Positions 62,084 to 64,000 of a DNA stretch of 64,000 bases are shown in pieces. Position 1 is the first letter of the stretch, and every line of letters starts with the position of its first letter. The notes beneath the pieces are model-generated. The model worked only from the letters and a program-made list of their open reading frames with translations. It had not been told where the DNA came from and did not search any database. Made by a program: the position numbers and the translations under genes. The stretch comes from Novipirellula galeiformis (GTDB taxonomy: Bacteria; Planctomycetota; Planctomycetia; Pirellulales; Pirellulaceae), in the NCBI RefSeq assembly GCF_007860095.1, contig NZ_SJPT01000003.1, positions 765,764 to 829,763 of the forward strand, read 5' to 3'.

Positions 62084-64000
62084 ATGGATCGAACGCAGTA
62101 CCAAACGGCAGGCGGCCAATCGGCTAGCAAAAAACTATCATTGGAGGCAACGACGCCCCCCGCGGAAGTGCCCGGTTATCGGCTGCAAAAATTTCTCGGA
62201 GCCGGGGCTTTCGGCCAAGTTTGGGTCGGACTCGATTTGAATACCGGACGCTCAGTCGCGGTCAAATTTTACCTTCACCGCAGCGGGGTCAATTGGTCGT
62301 TGCTGAGCCGCGAAGTCAAAAACTTGGTCCAATTGTCAGCCGATCGCCACGTCGTGCAAGTTCTCGAGGTCGGCTGGGATGCCGTTCCACCGTACTATGT
62401 GATGGAATTGGTCAGCGGAGGATCGCTCGAAGACTTCCTTGAACATAACCGCCCGATGCCTGTAATCGAAGCGGTGGACATGTTCCGAAAGATCGTGATT
62501 GGACTGAATCATTGCCATGGCAAGGGTGTACTTCACTGCGATTTGAAGCCCGCGAACATTTTACTCAGTGAAGACAACGAGCCTCGCCTGGCGGACTTTG
62601 GGCAAAGTCGAATGTCTCACGACCAAACCCCCGCGCTCGGGACGCTGTTCTACATGGCTCCCGAGCAAGCCGATTTAAACTCCACGCCCGATGCGAGTTG
62701 GGATGTGTATGCGGTCGGCGCCATCTTGTATCGGTTGCTGACGGGAGCCCCGCCGTATCGCGACGACTCCATTGTCGAACAAATTGACACTGCCGGTTCG
62801 CTGCCAAAACGACTCGAGCACTATCGCCAAGCGATTCAAAACAGCCCACCGCCGGAAGGTCATCTGCGGGGGCATGGAGTCGACCGCATGCTGGGGCGGA
62901 TCGTAAATCGATGCTTGGCAGCCGACCCGGCGGATCGATACGGAAACGCGCAACAGATTTTACAGGACCTGGACCGCCGCGATCGAATCCGGGCACGCCG
63001 CCCCCTGATGTTGTTGGGGATCGTGGGTCCGTTGTTACTGCTGCTGGCCACCTGCATCTTTGCCGCTCGGAGTATCGAGCATGCGAGCCAGAGTACGATC
63101 AGTGCCCTCCGCAGCGAAGCCTTTGGAAGTAACCAATTGGCGGCAAAGTTTGCCGCCCGCACGCTAGAAAGTGAGATTGAACGCTATTTTGATGCCGCTC
63201 GCGTGGAAACACGTGGCCAAGAATTGCGGGAACTTCTCGAGCAATCGTTCAACGATCCTGAAATGAAACCGTTGCGAGAGATCATCGGCTCGTCGGCGAC
63301 AAGCGACGCAGAGAAGGTTGCGGCGCGTGAGTCGATGCTCGATGCCGAACCACGGCTAAGGATCGACGCTTGGTTGAGCAAACGATTACAACGTTATCAG
63401 GACCCGTCTGGGACATCGCGGCGACCTCGTTTTGCAACCATGTTCGTCACCGATGCAATGGGAACCATCATCGGAATCGTGTACGAGGATCACGTCGAGC
63501 GCGCTCAAAATAGTGCGGGACGCAACTTTGCCTTCCGTACCTATTTCCACGGGGGACGTAAAGAAATCGACCGCACGACACCGCGTGAAGCGATCACTCC
63601 GCTGCAACGTACTCATCTTTCCGCCGCGTTTCAAAGTACCGCAACGGGGCTTTGGAAAGTGGCCGTCAGCACGCCGATTTATTTCACGGACGATCACACT
63701 CGGGCTGACGCGGTATTCGTCGCCACGATCAATCTTGGTGACTTCCAATTGCTGCAAAGTGAACAGGGGGCGAACCAAATCGCCGTGTTAGTCGATGCAC
63801 GCGACGGACCGATGCGAGGCACCGTGCTGCAACACCCCTTGATGGATGCCAGACGCGACGCAGGAGAGACATTAGCGGGCGAGAAATTCCAAGTCGACGC
63901 GGCGCTGTTTGAACGCATTTTAGAGGGGGGAGACGTCGATTATCGCGACCCCGTTTCTCAATGCACCGATGGGAAACCCTACTGGGGCGACTGGATCGTC
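62084..64000 (+). CDS. Serine/threonine protein kinase with membrane span and Cache-like sensor (3' end cut)
   Basis: 639 codons run without a stop to the window edge. A Hanks kinase fills about residues 30-290: glycine loop FLGAGAFGQVWVG, catalytic Lys in SVAVKFYL, HCDLKPANIL with the catalytic Asp (the usual HRD arginine is Cys), ADFGQ, and GTLFYMAPEQA. One span follows at about 306-327 (LMLLGIVGPLLLLLATCIFAA). The external part has a double-Cache-like pattern: a long helix, then FATMFVTDAMGTIIGIVY and GRNFAFRTYFHGG, which is the typical R-x-Y-F of dCache domains. An external ligand would thus control a cytoplasmic kinase. The ATG at 62084 is used; a GTG two codons earlier is possible. It diverges from the amidohydrolase gene. 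Confidence 0.9.
   Translation, partial: MDRTQYQTAGGQSASKKLSLEATTPPAEVPGYRLQKFLGAGAFGQVWVGLDLNTGRSVAVKFYLHRSGVNWSLLSREVKNLVQLSADRHVVQVLEVGWDAVPPYYVMELVSGGSLEDFLEHNRPMPVIEAVDMFRKIVIGLNHCHGKGVLHCDLKPANILLSEDNEPRLADFGQSRMSHDQTPALGTLFYMAPEQADLNSTPDASWDVYAVGAILYRLLTGAPPYRDDSIVEQIDTAGSLPKRLEHYRQAIQNSPPPEGHLRGHGVDRMLGRIVNRCLAADPADRYGNAQQILQDLDRRDRIRARRPLMLLGIVGPLLLLLATCIFAARSIEHASQSTISALRSEAFGSNQLAAKFAARTLESEIERYFDAARVETRGQELRELLEQSFNDPEMKPLREIIGSSATSDAEKVAARESMLDAEPRLRIDAWLSKRLQRYQDPSGTSRRPRFATMFVTDAMGTIIGIVYEDHVERAQNSAGRNFAFRTYFHGGRKEIDRTTPREAITPLQRTHLSAAFQSTATGLWKVAVSTPIYFTDDHTRADAVFVATINLGDFQLLQSEQGANQIAVLVDARDGPMRGTVLQHPLMDARRDAGETLAGEKFQVDAALFERILEGGDVDYRDPVSQCTDGKPYWGDWIV

Noticed and set aside
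1-64000. tRNA, rRNA, IS elements or prophage
   Set aside because: I scanned the spacers for TPsiC-like GGTTCGAATCC blocks, transposase motifs and inverted terminal repeats and found none that I could support.

Overview
The window reads as chromosomal DNA of a planctomycete, most likely a Pirellulaceae member of the Rhodopirellula type. This is inferred from gene content: a YTV-repeat wall-type protein, a MoxR/Bat operon with lineage-style fusions, HlyD/M50 clusters, an Obg followed by coaX, and a Ser/Thr kinase with an extracytoplasmic sensor. Moderately GC-rich composition and wide intergenic spacers agree. No rRNA, tRNA, CRISPR array, insertion sequence or prophage gene was recognised. About 43 protein genes are supported; many starts are TTG or GTG.

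Layout. 1-7.3 kb: the 5' part of a FliN-like flagellar switch gene, an NRDE/TANGO2 protein, then a leftward cluster of a GAF-HlyD protein, a HlyD adaptor, an M50 metalloprotease-HlyD protein and a GGQ release-factor-like protein. 7.6-16.9 kb: a seven-gene MoxR-DUF58-BatA-BatB-TPR-BatD/E operon with overlapping or near-abutting genes. 17-24 kb: dihydrolipoyl dehydrogenase, a UPF0104/LPG-synthase-like membrane protein, a Gfo/Idh oxidoreductase, and pta-ackA. 24.3-26.1 kb: a PAS-GAF-receiver protein. 26.1-28.0 kb: about 1.9 kb without a convincing gene, rich in short tandem duplications. 28-30.2 kb: a 730-residue protein built almost wholly of 14-residue repeats, one half acidic and the other basic, around a Cys/His/Gly hub.

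30.8-42.6 kb: enoyl-CoA hydratase, cysC, rpsO, pnp, an ADP-forming acyl-CoA synthetase fused to a GNAT acetyltransferase that converges on a histone-deacetylase-family gene, and a DEAD-box helicase followed by a small basic protein and a cold-shock protein. 42.7-53.5 kb: AspT-like transporter, sdaA, thiD, a methyltransferase/FAD-reductase/methyltransferase cluster, a PfkB kinase, and coaX-obg. 53.7-64 kb: two exported proteins of unknown function, an unusual sigma-70 factor with extra helix-turn-helix segments, an RlmM-like methyltransferase coupled to an exported amidohydrolase, and the 5' part of a Ser/Thr kinase with a Cache-like sensor.

How the genes may work together. pta-ackA, the ADP-forming synthetase and the acetyltransferase/deacetylase pair all act at the acetyl-CoA node and could link carbon flow to protein acetylation. 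rpsO, pnp, the helicase, the small basic protein and the cold-shock protein form an RNA-handling stretch. The HlyD/M50 cluster, Bat operon and repeat protein point to an elaborate cell envelope. The two best candidates for something undescribed are the charge-split repeat protein and the pump-less GAF-HlyD/HlyD/M50 cluster. A recurrent theme in the spacers is tandem duplication of short (14-18 bp) units, plus one dispersed hairpin repeat present three times.
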